From positions 1,488,001 through 1,552,000 of the forward strand of contig OZ250151.1 of NCBI GenBank assembly GCA_965237725.1: a DNA stretch of 64,000 bases, written 5' to 3'. Origin of the DNA: G965237725 sp965237725 (lineage in GTDB: Bacteria; Pseudomonadota; Gammaproteobacteria; Arenicellales; Poriferihabitantaceae). This document shows positions 45,014 to 53,236 of this stretch, piece by piece. Position numbers and translations under genes: made by a program. Position 1 is the stretch's first letter; each line of letters starts with the position of its first letter. Below the pieces are notes generated by a model. That model had not been told where the DNA came from. It saw nothing but the letters and a program-made list of their open reading frames with translations, and did not search any database.

Positions 45014-46675
45014 TTGAATAACCCGGTTAACCTCAACGCACAATGGCAATCTGCTATCGCAGCCTTCAAGGGCGGTAATCCAAAAAAGGCGAAATCTGCG
45101 ATTAAGCCTCTGTTGAATCATCCGGCCGCAAATGGCGAAACCTATCTGCTGGCTGGATTAATAGATTCCCAGTTAGGTATGTGGCCCAGCTCAGCAAAAT
45201 GGCTGGAGCAGGCCGTTAAACAACTGCCAAATCATGTTGATGCCCTGCTGGCCCTGGGGAATGCACAACACAGAATCGGAGAAATGGAAATGGCCATAAC
45301 CAGTTATAAGAAGGTAATCAAGCAAATACCGGATAACCCCGATGCCTGGAATAATCTGGGCGTGGTCAATGAAGATATTGGTCGCCTCGCAGACGCCCTT
45401 GACTGTTATAACCAGACCCTACAACTGAATCCAGACCATGCCTTGGCTTTGCGTAGCCGGGCACCATTGCTCGGGCGATTAAGGCAGTTTGAATTCGCCT
45501 GTGATGCCTATGAAGATTTGCTCGATCGATATCCCGATGATCTGGCCCTCAAAGTTGGCTATGCGGAGTTTCTCGAGCAGGCCAATAGACCTGATGATGC
45601 ATTAAAACTTCTACCAGACTCAACCTTAAGTGATAATAAAGTTGACGCCCGGGCCCAGGGAATCAGAGCAAAAGTTTTAATTCGCCAGGACGACCTGGAT
45701 GGTGCTCTGGAAATTTTGACCAAGACTAGAAAACGAACCGGTGAAAATTACCTGGGTTATGGCGAAGGGATCGTGCTCGATAAGTTGGGGCGTTTTGAAG
45801 AGGCTATGTTTGCGTTTAAAAAAGCCAACCAATGGCGTGCCAACGAATGGCGGTTCAAAAGACTTGAGAAACAGCCGGTCACAGAATTTCTGAACTTTAA
45901 GATAAAGGAAAGGACCATTGAACCAGATAATGATATTGGCACTACCGATCACCGACCCATTGTATTTCTAACCGGCCTGCCACGATCTGGGACTACCCTG
46001 CTGGATAGAATGCTGGCTGCTCATCCCGGAATTCAGGTACTCGAGGAGCTGGAAGGATTGCGCATGACCGAAACTGCAATGGCGGAAGGTGCAACTGCTG
46101 CTGAGGCGAGGCTGATCTACTGGGAATTCATTGGTCGTCAAGGGTTGGTGGATAGCGATAAACTGATAGTTGATAAAAATCCACTACATATTATGCATCT
46201 CGATATGTTGCCCAGAGTGTTTCCCGCTGCTAAAACCATTCTGGCCCTCCGCCATCCCTATGACGCTGCCTTGAGCTGTTACATGCAGGATTTTGACGCC
46301 GGACCGGTTACCGCAAGATTTCTGGATCTCAAGTCCACTGGTGTGTTGTGCGCTCAATTTCTGCAACTAATGCATAAATATGAATCTGCCAGGCCGGAGC
46401 TGGTCCGTCGATTACATTACGAAAACCTGGTTACAGATTTTCGTACCGAGATTACAGATATATTAAACTTCCTTGAGTTGGATTGGGATGATGGCATAGA
46501 TAACTATGCGGAAATCGCCACCCGGGCAAATCCGATCATGACAGCCAGTTATGAGCAGGTGACACGAAAAATATATCGTTCCGCTGTGGCTCGTTGGAAA
46601 AACTACCAGCCATGGTTGACGCCATTTAAAGACACCATCGGTAAAAACCTGGGATTATTTAATTATGAGCTATGA
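45014..46675 (+). CDS. TPR-sulfotransferase (intact paralogue)
   Basis: A 553-aa protein: an N-terminal helical TPR part (about 10-290) and a sulfotransferase domain (about 314-545) with GLPRSGTTLL at 321-330 for the PAPS 5'-phosphate and LALRHPYDAALSCYMQDF for the 3'-phosphate. Its domain order and many stretches (VLEELE, RHPYDAALSCFMQDF-like, IMTASYEQVTR, RWKNYQPWL) are shared with the broken gene at 53233-54930, so the two are paralogues. Sulfate acceptor unknown; TPR-linked sulfotransferases resemble tyrosylprotein sulfotransferases. The start TTG 45014 is weak but agrees with the N-terminus of the paralogue. Confidence 0.85.
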   Translation: MNNPVNLNAQWQSAIAAFKGGNPKKAKSAIKPLLNHPAANGETYLLAGLIDSQLGMWPSSAKWLEQAVKQLPNHVDALLALGNAQHRIGEMEMAITSYKKVIKQIPDNPDAWNNLGVVNEDIGRLADALDCYNQTLQLNPDHALALRSRAPLLGRLRQFEFACDAYEDLLDRYPDDLALKVGYAEFLEQANRPDDALKLLPDSTLSDNKVDARAQGIRAKVLIRQDDLDGALEILTKTRKRTGENYLGYGEGIVLDKLGRFEEAMFAFKKANQWRANEWRFKRLEKQPVTEFLNFKIKERTIEPDNDIGTTDHRPIVFLTGLPRSGTTLLDRMLAAHPGIQVLEELEGLRMTETAMAEGATAAEARLIYWEFIGRQGLVDSDKLIVDKNPLHIMHLDMLPRVFPAAKTILALRHPYDAALSCYMQDFDAGPVTARFLDLKSTGVLCAQFLQLMHKYESARPELVRRLHYENLVTDFRTEITDILNFLELDWDDGIDNYAEIATRANPIMTASYEQVTRKIYRSAVARWKNYQPWLTPFKDTIGKNLGLFNYEL

Positions 46676-46804
46676 TTAATCATAAGTTCAGCTTTCCGGT
46701 ATTAAATTTGAGTATAATTATCGGTTGTCTTTATAAGCATTCCAATTGTCGTACAATAATTGAGATATCCACAAATTTACTCTTTAATAAGTAGTTAGCT
46801 AGCG

Positions 46805-47488
46805 ATGACACATTTCAGATCTATATTAAAACTGATCGGGGTTTGTATTTTTACAATTTCTCTGGTCGCCTGTAGCAGCTCACGGGATTACAAATCAATT
46901 AATCCCAAGGCCAAAGCGGTTAAGCCCATTGATTCAGCCCTGGAACTGCCACCAGATTTAATTGATTCTGCCAATGACTCGGTTGTGTACAAACAGCTGA
47001 CCGAGGAAGATGTGGTCCCTGAGCAAGTCGGGGTACGCGTCATCGATGATGGTCAAAAAAGGTGGCTTGAAATTGATGCGCCAGCAGAAGAAGTCTGGAC
47101 AAAACTGGTTAACTACTGGGGTAATCTGGGTGCACTCTTGGTTGTCAATGATCCAAAGACCGGAATCATGGAAACCGAATGGGTCCATGAAGAAAAAAAC
47201 CCCGATGGCAAAGGTTCAATTGGGAATAGCAATATTCTGGTTGGGATACTCACAGATATATCAAATCAGGACACCTCCCTGGATAAGTATACGGTGCGGG
47301 TTGAGCGCACCGTTGACGCAAAGTCCCATGTATATTTGGGACACAGGGGCAGTAAGAAAATTCAAATTGGAAAAGCCTCCATTGCTACCCAACCAAAATG
47401 GGAATGGGTTGAAACAGATGAAGATCCGGAAAAAGTCAAAACCATCCTGCAATCGATCAGATACAACCTGAATCCGGATGCCGCCTAG
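46805..47488 (+). CDS. bamC: outer membrane protein assembly factor BamC (short form)
   Basis: Lipoprotein of the BAM complex. Seen: a signal peptide with the lipobox LVAC (Cys23), an extended N-terminal part with ALELPPDLI (the segment that contacts BamD in E. coli), and one helix-grip domain (about 85-220; LEIDAPAEEVWTKLVNYWGNLGALLVVNDPKTGIMETEW region). At 227 aa it lacks the second helix-grip domain of the 344-aa E. coli protein. The start is ATG 46805. In many gammaproteobacteria bamC follows dapA; dapA is not beside it here. Confidence 0.83.
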   Translation: MTHFRSILKLIGVCIFTISLVACSSSRDYKSINPKAKAVKPIDSALELPPDLIDSANDSVVYKQLTEEDVVPEQVGVRVIDDGQKRWLEIDAPAEEVWTKLVNYWGNLGALLVVNDPKTGIMETEWVHEEKNPDGKGSIGNSNILVGILTDISNQDTSLDKYTVRVERTVDAKSHVYLGHRGSKKIQIGKASIATQPKWEWVETDEDPEKVKTILQSIRYNLNPDAA

Positions 47489-47634
47489 ATTTATTTAAAA
47501 CCAATGACCGTGATTTTCACACGGAAGTTTGCGCGACAAACTGCATTGCTGATCATCATTGTCAATCATCTGGAAAAGCGGGTTACCGCAATAAAAATTT
47601 ACAAGCTAAAGTCATAAGATTGTCGAGGTAAATC

Positions 47635-48201
47635 TTGAAACAAATTTTGGTCAATGATAATTGCATTTCCGCCGTCGAATGCAATCAAATCATCGAATGG
47701 TTTGAAGCCAATAAAAACGATCAACAACCGGGCCAGGTCGGTTCAGAACGAACGGATACTAAAGCCAAGGTTTCAGTAGATATTCCGCGTTGGTTCCAGC
47801 TCCAGGAAATGCCGGAGAAAATTCTGGAAACAGGATTAAGAACCAGCGCCGTGCAATACCAACAGGAACGTCAACATATTTTCAAAACCTTGCACGGTAT
47901 GGTTGTTGATGACAGTTATGTTCTTCAGCGTTACAAACCCAATGAAGGTTTTTTCAACTTGCATTGCGAAAATACAACACCCCATAATACAAACAGGACT
48001 ATGGCCTGGATGGTATATCTCAACGATGTAGCTGATGGCGGGACCCACTTTAGTGAACAGAATTTTGACTGTGAAGCCAAACAGGGTCGAATGGTAATTT
48101 GGCCAGCCTATTTCACCCACATGCATAAAGGCATCATTAGCCAGACAACTATAAAATATATTGCCACTGGATGGGTGACCTGGAATATGGATTCAAAGTA
48201 A
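47635..48201 (+). CDS. Fe(II)/2-oxoglutarate oxygenase (prolyl 4-hydroxylase-like)
   Basis: A 188-aa double-stranded beta-helix oxygenase. Seen: YVLQRYKPNEGFFNLHCE with H110-x-E112 (Glu instead of the usual Asp), the MVYLNDVADGGTHF block typical of the prolyl 4-hydroxylase group, GRMVIWPAYFTHMHKG with the distal His (162 or 164), and Lys174 that could bind 2-oxoglutarate. The start is TTG 47635 with GAGG six bases before. The ligase gene downstream begins 26 bases after its stop (or overlaps it if a longer start is used), so they are likely one operon. The substrate is unknown. Confidence 0.78.
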   Translation: MKQILVNDNCISAVECNQIIEWFEANKNDQQPGQVGSERTDTKAKVSVDIPRWFQLQEMPEKILETGLRTSAVQYQQERQHIFKTLHGMVVDDSYVLQRYKPNEGFFNLHCENTTPHNTNRTMAWMVYLNDVADGGTHFSEQNFDCEAKQGRMVIWPAYFTHMHKGIISQTTIKYIATGWVTWNMDSK

Positions 48202-48227
48202 CGCATAACCAAAAGGCTAAAGGGTGC

Positions 48228-49478
48228 ATGTTAAAGCTACCTGGTAAAAATCTACTGCTATTGTTAGCGGCGAAAAACAGCCTCGAAACTTTAGCCACAG
48301 TTAATGCCGCTCTTGATCAGGGATGCTCTATAGGTCTTGCTTCTGCGGACGTTCTAAAACATCTCGACTACCACTCACCGGACCGATTCCCAAAAGGAAT
48401 ATTTGTTTTGAATAACCTGACCGTTCCACCGAGACACGTGGCCTGTTTTACCTCTGGTTCAACTGGCCAGCCTAAAGGAATTCTTCGGTCCATGGAAAGT
48501 TGGAAAATCAGTTTCGAATTTCAGAGAAAGAAATTTCGATATGGCGAAAATTGCCAGGTCATCATCGTCGGAAGCCTCGAACACTCCATGCATTTGTACG
48601 GCGCAATGGAAGCGATGGACCGAAAAATTTCTCCATTAATCATGACCAAATTTTCGCCTCGCAGATTTGTTGATCTATGCAAAAACCAGAGCGAGGTCAT
48701 TCTATATGCTACACCTGCTCACCTGAACTTGCTGCTTTCCCATTTTGAGAAACAACCGACATCTAAGTTAGAATGTGTAACCCACATATTATGTGGTGGT
48801 GCAAAGTTTGATGAAAGACAGATTTCATCGTTGCAAGAAATTTTTCCCGCGGCCGACATAGTGGAATTCTTTGGCACAACCGAGACTGGGTATATCACCA
48901 TAAAATCAAAAAATGCGCCCATCGGTTCAGTTGGCAAACCCTGTCTGGGTGTTGATATTAAAATACTCGACAGTAAAAATCAGAATCTGCCCGCAGGTGA
49001 AACGGGAACACTGTGGGTTAAAAGTGATTGGTTGTTTGATCATTACATTATAGGAGGCGATGATAATACGCGATGGGAAAGGGGTTATTTGACCGTAGGC
49101 GATCAGGGCTTCCTCGATAGTGATGGATATTTTTTCTACCAATCACGAAAAGGTGCCATGGTAACCATCGCCGGGAAAAATATTTTTGTAGAAGCCATTG
49201 AACGGCAACTTCAGGCCATACTGCCGCGAGGGGAATGTGCGATCATTGTTTGCAAAGACGATAAAAGGGGGCACCGACTCCAGGCTGCAACGCAAATCAA
49301 TTTAACTCAAAAACAAACCACTGAGATTCTGCAAAACTTACGGGGTAAATTTGGCGCGCTGGCCACCCCCAAATTCATAGTACACATTTCCGAATGGCCT
49401 TATTTGCCATCCGGAAAAACCGACAAAGCGGCTATTGCAAAACAGTTGTCCAGCCTGAGCGGTGGGCTTGAACAGTGA
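48228..49478 (+). CDS. short AMP-forming acyl ligase (YhfT-like)
   Basis: ANL-superfamily enzyme of only 416 aa. The P-loop FTSGSTGQPKG is already at residue 74, so most of the usual N-terminal subdomain is missing. The other motifs are there: VEFFGTTETG (A5), LTVGDQGFLD, GKNIFVEAIE, and the catalytic Lys in LPSGKTDKAAIAK. I prefer ATG 48228 (with AAGGG before it); an in-frame ATG at 48171 would overlap the hydroxylase gene by 31 bases. Its partner thiolase follows after nine bases. The ligase-thiolase pair next to BioY recalls yhfT-yhfS-yhfU of Bacillus subtilis, an operon under biotin control. The substrate may be a biotin-precursor acid or a fatty acid; not determined. Confidence 0.78.
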   Translation: MLKLPGKNLLLLLAAKNSLETLATVNAALDQGCSIGLASADVLKHLDYHSPDRFPKGIFVLNNLTVPPRHVACFTSGSTGQPKGILRSMESWKISFEFQRKKFRYGENCQVIIVGSLEHSMHLYGAMEAMDRKISPLIMTKFSPRRFVDLCKNQSEVILYATPAHLNLLLSHFEKQPTSKLECVTHILCGGAKFDERQISSLQEIFPAADIVEFFGTTETGYITIKSKNAPIGSVGKPCLGVDIKILDSKNQNLPAGETGTLWVKSDWLFDHYIIGGDDNTRWERGYLTVGDQGFLDSDGYFFYQSRKGAMVTIAGKNIFVEAIERQLQAILPRGECAIIVCKDDKRGHRLQAATQINLTQKQTTEILQNLRGKFGALATPKFIVHISEWPYLPSGKTDKAAIAKQLSSLSGGLEQ

Positions 49479-49487
49479 CGGCGTGAC

Positions 49488-50627
49488 ATGATGACCAGCC
49501 CAGTTTATATGGTTGCAGCGGCGCGAACTTCGGTAGTACCACGAGGTGGAAAATTTCGTGACCTCGACTACGATGAAATCGCTATACCACCTTTACTGGC
49601 TTGCATCGAACAATCTGGACTTTCGTCTAGTCAGGTTGATGAACTGATTGTTTCCAATGCGCTGGGCGCCGGCGGTAATCCCGCGCGGGTAATCGCCCTT
49701 GCAGGGAATCTGCCGAATACCCTTGGGGGTATCACCATCGACCGCCAATGCGCCGGAGGACTGGATTCGATTTTGTTGGGTCAGGCGCTAATCGCATCGG
49801 GTCAGGCCGATGTGGTCATCGCCGGCGGCTCAGAATCCTATTCCCTGCGTCCGCAAAGAAAATATAAATCGAAATGGGATGAAAAAGCGGTTCTCAGGGA
49901 ACAGGCTCGATTTACCCCGTGGAAACATAACGATCCGGACATGGCCGAGTCCGCGCATAAGCTGGCTCAATTACATAAAATTTCTAAGGATGAGCAAGAC
50001 CAGTGGGCAATCCACAGCCATTCCAAAGCCCTGGCATCATCGAATCAATTGCAAAATGAAATTTTCAATCCGGATAATGCCCTTGGCGACCTTGACCCAT
50101 TTACCCGAAATCTTGACATCAATTTATGTAACCGAGCCAAGCAAATTTCTGGTTCTATAACAACTGCGAACAGCAGCGTTGCCGCCGATGGGGCTGCACT
50201 TGTCACATTGGTTTCAAAATCTGTGCACAATAAACTTAAACCAAAATTTTCCTTGAAATTACAGTGTGGCAAAACCCTGGGGGGTGATCCGGCTCTTCCC
50301 GGTCTGGCGCCAGTCAAAGCAATTGCCCATGTCATCGGCCAGTCGGGCATCGCCGTTAGTGATATAAAAACAGTGGAGATTATGGAAGCTTATGCGGTGC
50401 AGGCTATGGTCTGCATTCGTGAAACGGGTATAAATCCAGAAGTGGTGAACCTGGGTGGAGGATCATTAGCTCGGGGTCATCCTGTGGGTGCATCCGGGGC
50501 TATCCTGGCAGTACGGCTATTTCATCAGCTAAGTGAGCGTAAAACAGAAAAGGATTTTGGTTTGACTGCCATCGCCTCAGCGGGAGGACTGGGTACCGCG
50601 GTGCTATTCGAAAGTGCATTGGGTTGA
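49488..50627 (+). CDS. thiolase-family protein lacking two catalytic residues (YhfS-like)
   Basis: Thiolase fold, 379 aa. Kept: the nucleophile Cys88 in DRQCAGGLDS, and GHPVGASG with His331. Changed: the NEAF-type motif reads MEAY (Met299 for Asn), and the C-terminal CxG motif, which carries the second catalytic Cys, reads A-S-A-G-G-L-G (Ala363 for Cys). With the acid/base Cys gone, normal thiolytic cleavage or condensation is doubtful; it could be an acyl transferase, a decarboxylating or hydrolytic enzyme, or a binding protein. ATG 49488 (a second ATG follows directly). It is the last gene of the hydroxylase-ligase-thiolase run, converging on the nitroreductase gene with 38 bases between. 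Confidence 0.82.
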   Translation: MMTSPVYMVAAARTSVVPRGGKFRDLDYDEIAIPPLLACIEQSGLSSSQVDELIVSNALGAGGNPARVIALAGNLPNTLGGITIDRQCAGGLDSILLGQALIASGQADVVIAGGSESYSLRPQRKYKSKWDEKAVLREQARFTPWKHNDPDMAESAHKLAQLHKISKDEQDQWAIHSHSKALASSNQLQNEIFNPDNALGDLDPFTRNLDINLCNRAKQISGSITTANSSVAADGAALVTLVSKSVHNKLKPKFSLKLQCGKTLGGDPALPGLAPVKAIAHVIGQSGIAVSDIKTVEIMEAYAVQAMVCIRETGINPEVVNLGGGSLARGHPVGASGAILAVRLFHQLSERKTEKDFGLTAIASAGGLGTAVLFESALG

Positions 50628-50665
50628 CACCCACTCGCTGCTCTAGCTACTACTCAAGTCACTCG

Positions 50666-51370
50666 TCAGGTCGTTATCCAATACGGGAAATCCTGCCAGC
50701 CTTCGAATCGGCTGAATTTATCGACTGGCAACCGTTGGGAACGAAATTTGTTAATCGCAGCATTGGGGTCTTCATGGCCGATGGCGATGCCACAAACCAC
50801 AATTTCATGCTGATCAAAATCGAGTAACCGGGAAATTGCAGGCCCATAATTTGCAAAGGCACCAATCCCGCATCCCCCAAGGCCTTGTTCGCATATCCCC
50901 AGAAACAAGGTTTGTAAAACCATACCAAAATCCATAAAACAACCACTTCCCATTCGGCTGTCGATGGTTGCGATTATCCCAACCGGGGCATCAAAGAATT
51001 GATAGTTGCGCATAAATTGTTTTTCTCTCTCTGCATGATCTTTGCGATCAATACCCAGGGCCGCATAGACTTCTGCGCCAAGCTTGACTTGTCTGTTTCG
51101 TAAATGCTTTGGCATGGGTTCGGGAAAGTAAGAATATTGTGCGCTCTCTTCTTCCCCTGATTCGATTATTGTTTTCAGACCATGCTTGAAACTATCCAGC
51201 GCTGAGCCACCAAGTACAATAAAATTTCCAGGTTGGAGGTTTGCACCGCTGGGCGCAGTTCTGGCAAGGGCAAGTAATCCTTCGATGGTATCCCTTGAAA
51301 CCGGATCTGATGTAAATGCGCGAACGGACTTTCTCGAGCGAATAACATTTTTAAAACCCTGTTCAACCAT
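50666..51370 (-). CDS. nitroreductase family flavoprotein
   Basis: About 234 aa with the FMN-binding nitroreductase layout: IRSRKSVRAF at the N-terminus (the Arg-Ser-x-Arg phosphate contact), ARTAPSGANLQPGNFIVL, FMDFGMVLQTLFLGICEQGLGGCGIG, and a C-terminal GHEDPNA block. It probably reduces a quinone, nitro compound or enone with NAD(P)H; the physiological substrate is unknown. The start is ATG 51370, four bases after the bioY stop; the frame is open 16 codons further upstream but that would overlap bioY. Being last in the bioM-bioN-bioY operon suggests a role linked to biotin or to the ligase-thiolase pair, but this is inference. Confidence 0.83.
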   Translation of the reverse strand: MVEQGFKNVIRSRKSVRAFTSDPVSRDTIEGLLALARTAPSGANLQPGNFIVLGGSALDSFKHGLKTIIESGEEESAQYSYFPEPMPKHLRNRQVKLGAEVYAALGIDRKDHAEREKQFMRNYQFFDAPVGIIATIDSRMGSGCFMDFGMVLQTLFLGICEQGLGGCGIGAFANYGPAISRLLDFDQHEIVVCGIAIGHEDPNAAINKFRSQRLPVDKFSRFEGWQDFPYWITT

Positions 51371-51374
51371 TAAT

Positions 51375-51911
51375 TTAGAGCAACCCCTGGGGACGTGCTT
51401 TATACAAGGACTGGACAATACCTGCTGCTATGAATACTTTTATCAGATCTCCCGGAATAAATGGTAACGCAAAACCAGCGGCCTGGATCAGGGTTTTATC
51501 CAACATAACAGACATACCGGGAATGCCGAACGCATATACGACTAAAATCCCACCAACCGCGGCAGCGATGAGTCCGCGGACAAAAATTCCACCAGGACGA
51601 CCACGCTCCATAATTAATCCGGTAACATAAGCTGCAACTGGCCAACCGATTAAAAATCCAACGGATGGTGTAAAAAATACACCAATCCCACCTCTGCCCC
51701 CTGCCAAAAATGGCAATCCAATGGCTACCAACCCCAGAAACAGTAGGACACTGAGTCCACCGCGATTTGAACCCAGAACCAGACCACATAACATCACCCC
51801 TAGTGTTTGAGCAGTAATCGGAACCCCGGAGGCCAAGTTAAATTTGGGCAGTAATCCAAGTACTGCAATCAAGGCTGCGAACAACGCAACATAACCGATA
51901 TTTCTTTCCAA
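51375..51911 (-). CDS. bioY: biotin transporter substrate-specific subunit BioY
   Basis: Integral membrane S component of the biotin ECF importer, 178 aa, six hydrophobic helices. Family blocks: GVPITAQTLGVMLCGLVLG, FFTPSVGFLIGWP, and PFIPGDLIKVFIA. The start is TTG 51911, directly after the TAG of bioN; it is supported by AGGAG seven bases before and by the family N-terminus. With bioM and bioN it forms the complete three-part transporter. Its presence suggests that biotin is taken up from outside; no bio synthesis gene lies in the window. Confidence 0.95.
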   Translation of the reverse strand: MERNIGYVALFAALIAVLGLLPKFNLASGVPITAQTLGVMLCGLVLGSNRGGLSVLLFLGLVAIGLPFLAGGRGGIGVFFTPSVGFLIGWPVAAYVTGLIMERGRPGGIFVRGLIAAAVGGILVVYAFGIPGMSVMLDKTLIQAAGFALPFIPGDLIKVFIAAGIVQSLYKARPQGLL

Positions 51912-52529
51912 CTATTTTCTCCTATCAAAATTATTAATTGCACCGCGGATTCGCAATGCATCAGCCACTTTTTCTGAATCATCAATCAACGACAAACCGA
52001 TTGGCATTATGACATGCCATCGGGGTTTGCGTTTGGATCGAAGACGCCACGCATCGATTAGAGATTCAGCTCGTTGCATCAACACCGGGACGAATCGAAT
52101 CACCAGAGCCACAGCGATGGAAACCACTTTAGGGTTTACACCGAACCTCGCCAGTGGTCGAATCATTTTTTCGACAATGGCTAGCATGTCCCCAAGAGCA
52201 GTTGTCATAGTTAGAAGGTTTGCGAGCATAACCAGACCCAGTAGCTTGATTCCGATTCGCAACCCCTCTTCTAAATCACCAAAAACCAGATGAAATATTA
52301 ATAGCAAGCACACCATTACGGCAAGGGGTTTGAGAAAATGAAGTGTTTGCAATACCGCCTGCTTACCCAATGATGCGTTTAACACCATAATTCCCACAAG
52401 AGCGCCGATCAACCAAACCATATTATCCACAGGGAACAATAGGGTAGAAGACACCAGCAAAGCTAAAATTTTTAGATAAGCTGGTACGGGATGTAACCAG
52501 GTTTTTTTCGCTAATGAAAGGCTTAACAT
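51912..52529 (-). CDS. bioN: ECF transporter transmembrane subunit (BioN/EcfT-like)
   Basis: A 205-aa membrane T component with about five hydrophobic helices and the coupling-helix pattern AESLIDAWRLRSKRKPRW that contacts the ATPase. ATG 52529 overlaps the end of bioM by seven bases, and the stop abuts the bioY start, so the three genes are translated together. Confidence 0.92.
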   Translation of the reverse strand: MLSLSLAKKTWLHPVPAYLKILALLVSSTLLFPVDNMVWLIGALVGIMVLNASLGKQAVLQTLHFLKPLAVMVCLLLIFHLVFGDLEEGLRIGIKLLGLVMLANLLTMTTALGDMLAIVEKMIRPLARFGVNPKVVSIAVALVIRFVPVLMQRAESLIDAWRLRSKRKPRWHVIMPIGLSLIDDSEKVADALRIRGAINNFDRRK

Positions 52530-53236
52530 TTGCTGCCCATGTTATTCATCACCATCCGAAATTGATGCAAAATTTCCTGGCTAGCGCCATAAGCTTCGAT
52601 TCTTCCGGAATCGAGCCAAATGATTTCATCAAAGCTATCCAGTTCGTCGGGATTATGGGTAATTAGGACTATGTTTTGCTCAAGATCATTCAGTAACCCG
52701 CGCATTTGAATTACCGTGGGAATATCAAGTCCAGTATAGGGTTCGTCGAGAATGATTAACCTCGGTTCCATTGCCAACACAGCCATCAAACACACTAAAT
52801 GTTGCTGGCCATGGGAGAGCATATGGACTGGTTTATCGATTAGATGGGATACGGAAAATTTTTCCAGGATTGCTCGCGTTTTATCCGAAACAATGCCCTG
52901 CTCATATCCCAGGTTGTTTAAGCCAAATTCGATTTCTTCTCTCACGCTTGGAAAAATGATCTGGTGTACCGGATTTTGAAAAATCATTCCCACGGTATTA
53001 AGTGCAAAATTTCGATCGCTTGATACATCACCGCCAAAAATGCTTATGCTCCCGTCGGATGGTGATTCAAGTCCAACCAACAATCGCGCGAGACTGGATT
53101 TACCGGACCCGTTTCGCCCAACTAATCCCAAACGTTTTACATTGGTTGAAAGATTAATTTGTTTTAAAACTTCAACGCCGTTTCGCAGGTGTTGATTGAT
53201 ATTAATCTCGATTGCAGCGGTGTCATCGGCACTCAT
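52523..53236 (-). CDS. bioM: ECF transporter ATP-binding subunit (BioM/EcfA-like)
   Basis: A 237-aa ATPase: Walker A GRNGSGKS at 40-47, Q-loop IFQNPVHQ, signature MLSHGQQH (a variant of LSGGQ), Walker B IILDEPYTGLD, and switch His in ITHNPDE. Only one ATPase gene is present, as in the dedicated biotin transporters of the BioMNY type, rather than the shared EcfA-EcfA' pair. The ATG overlaps the stop of the TPR-sulfotransferase gene upstream (ATGA), so its translation may depend on ribosomes finishing that broken gene. Confidence 0.93.
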   Translation of the reverse strand: MSADDTAAIEININQHLRNGVEVLKQINLSTNVKRLGLVGRNGSGKSSLARLLVGLESPSDGSISIFGGDVSSDRNFALNTVGMIFQNPVHQIIFPSVREEIEFGLNNLGYEQGIVSDKTRAILEKFSVSHLIDKPVHMLSHGQQHLVCLMAVLAMEPRLIILDEPYTGLDIPTVIQMRGLLNDLEQNIVLITHNPDELDSFDEIIWLDSGRIEAYGASQEILHQFRMVMNNMGSKC

